Positions 6,374 through 6,792 of a stretch of 6,792 nt of DNA are shown one piece after another. Below the pieces are notes generated by a model. That model was not told where the DNA came from. It did no database searches and was given only the letters and a program-made list of their open reading frames with translations. Origin of the DNA: Actinomycetota bacterium. GTDB lineage: Bacteria > Actinomycetota > Acidimicrobiia > Acidimicrobiales > SZUA-35. Every line of letters begins with the position of its first letter. Position 1 is the stretch's first letter. The position numbers were made by a program, and so were the translations under genes. The DNA lies in assembly GCA_027730885.1 (NCBI GenBank), contig JAQCHM010000184.1, forward strand, positions 1 through 6,792, given 5' to 3'.

Positions 6374-6402
6374 GCCGGGCGCTCGCGCCGGCACGCTCGC
6401 CC
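6374..6402. terminator. Possible bidirectional GC-rich terminator between convergent genes
   Basis: The 51-bp convergent gap holds overlapping dyads: GCCGG (6374-6378) with CCGGC (6388-6392), and GGGCG (6377-6381) with CGCCC (6398-6402). Either could form a hairpin on both transcripts. There is no U-tract on either strand, so this would be a GC-only actinobacterial-type terminator at best. In sequence this GC-rich, such stems also arise by chance. Confidence 0.3.
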
Positions 6403-6424
6403 AACGATCGGCGGGACGCGTCGA

Positions 6425-6792
6425 TCAGCCCACTTTGCTGACCGCGACCAGCAGCGGCTGGCCATCGACCTGGTAGGCGCTGACCGCTGTCACCGAGGGG
6501 TCGGCGATCACTTCGGTGGCCAGGACCTCACGGGCGATCCAGTCCAGGTGAGGGAGGACGCCGTCGGGCAGCGTGCCATGGGCCAGTCGAATACGGTCAG
6601 TGGGATGGAAGTCGGCGTCCTTGCGCATCTGTTGGACGGCGCGGACCATGTCGCGAGCCCGGCCCTCGGCTTCGAGCTCGGGGGTGACTTCCACGTCGAG
6701 CACGACCAGCGCATCGTTGCCACGCAGGGCTGCCGCGGCCACACCCTGGATGGGGTCGAGGGCGAGTGAGAACTCGCCAGGCCCGAGGACAC
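6425..6792 (-). CDS. ileS: Isoleucyl-tRNA synthetase, C-terminal end (5' part beyond window)
   Basis: IleRS charges tRNA-Ile with isoleucine. Only the last 121 residues are visible, read on the minus strand from the right edge to the TGA at 6425-6427. They begin VLGPGEFSLALDPIQGVAA, continue through LDVEVTPELEAEGRARDMV and RAVQQMRKDADFHPTDRIRL, and end AVSKVG. This EVTPELEAEG...ARD..RAVQQ.RK pattern is the C-terminal module of the long, eukaryote-like IleRS (type 2) found in actinobacteria; no C-terminal zinc-binding cysteines of type 1 enzymes are seen. The catalytic HIGH and KMSKS regions are outside the window. ileS next to divIVA is common in Gram-positive bacteria, but usually in the same direction; here it converges. 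Confidence 0.92.
   Translation of the reverse strand, partial: VLGPGEFSLALDPIQGVAAAALRGNDALVVLDVEVTPELEAEGRARDMVRAVQQMRKDADFHPTDRIRLAHGTLPDGVLPHLDWIAREVLATEVIADPSVTAVSAYQVDGQPLLVAVSKVG

Overview
The window carries the distal end of a division and cell wall (dcw) cluster from a high-GC actinobacterium. Plus-strand order is murB (3' part), ftsQ, ftsZ, pgeF (yfiH), a yggS-type PLP-binding protein, sepF and a divIVA-like gene. The 3' end of ileS lies on the minus strand, convergent with the divIVA-like gene. The strong G/C third-position bias, ftsQ followed directly by ftsZ without ftsA, SepF plus a DivIVA-family protein, and an FtsZ with the mycobacterial-type Gly-Glu before the GTP-binding glycine loop all indicate Actinomycetota. 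A deep lineage such as Acidimicrobiia is my best guess, but nothing here proves it.

Layout. 1-643 is the C-terminal part of MurB, with an ATGA overlap into ftsQ at 640-1449. A 51-bp gap holding a possible promoter and a small hairpin precedes ftsZ (1501-2610). pgeF (2625-3353) follows after 14 bp and overlaps the yggS homologue (3350-4036) by ATGA. A 57-bp gap with a perfect short inverted repeat and a strong Shine-Dalgarno precedes sepF (4094-4828). A 51-bp gap with a TANNNT box placed for leaderless transcription precedes the divIVA-like gene (4880-6373). A 51-bp convergent gap with GC-rich dyads separates it from the end of ileS (6425-6792, minus).

How the genes fit together. MurB makes UDP-MurNAc for peptidoglycan. 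FtsZ forms the Z ring, and its acidic C-terminal peptide is the likely docking site for SepF, which ties the ring to the membrane in bacteria lacking FtsA. FtsQ is the bitopic divisome scaffold. The DivIVA-like coiled-coil protein probably marks curved membrane at poles and septa. PgeF and YggS are the metabolic housekeeping passengers usually found between ftsZ and sepF in Gram-positive bacteria.

I see no mobile element, CRISPR array, RNA gene, toxin system or other undescribed system. The departures from the textbook cluster are modest: no yggT/ylmG between sepF and divIVA, ileS turned to face the cluster, an unusually long acidic tail on the DivIVA-like protein with three Asp-Pro-Phe motifs and a Trp/Arg end, and an atypical C-terminus on the YggS homologue.
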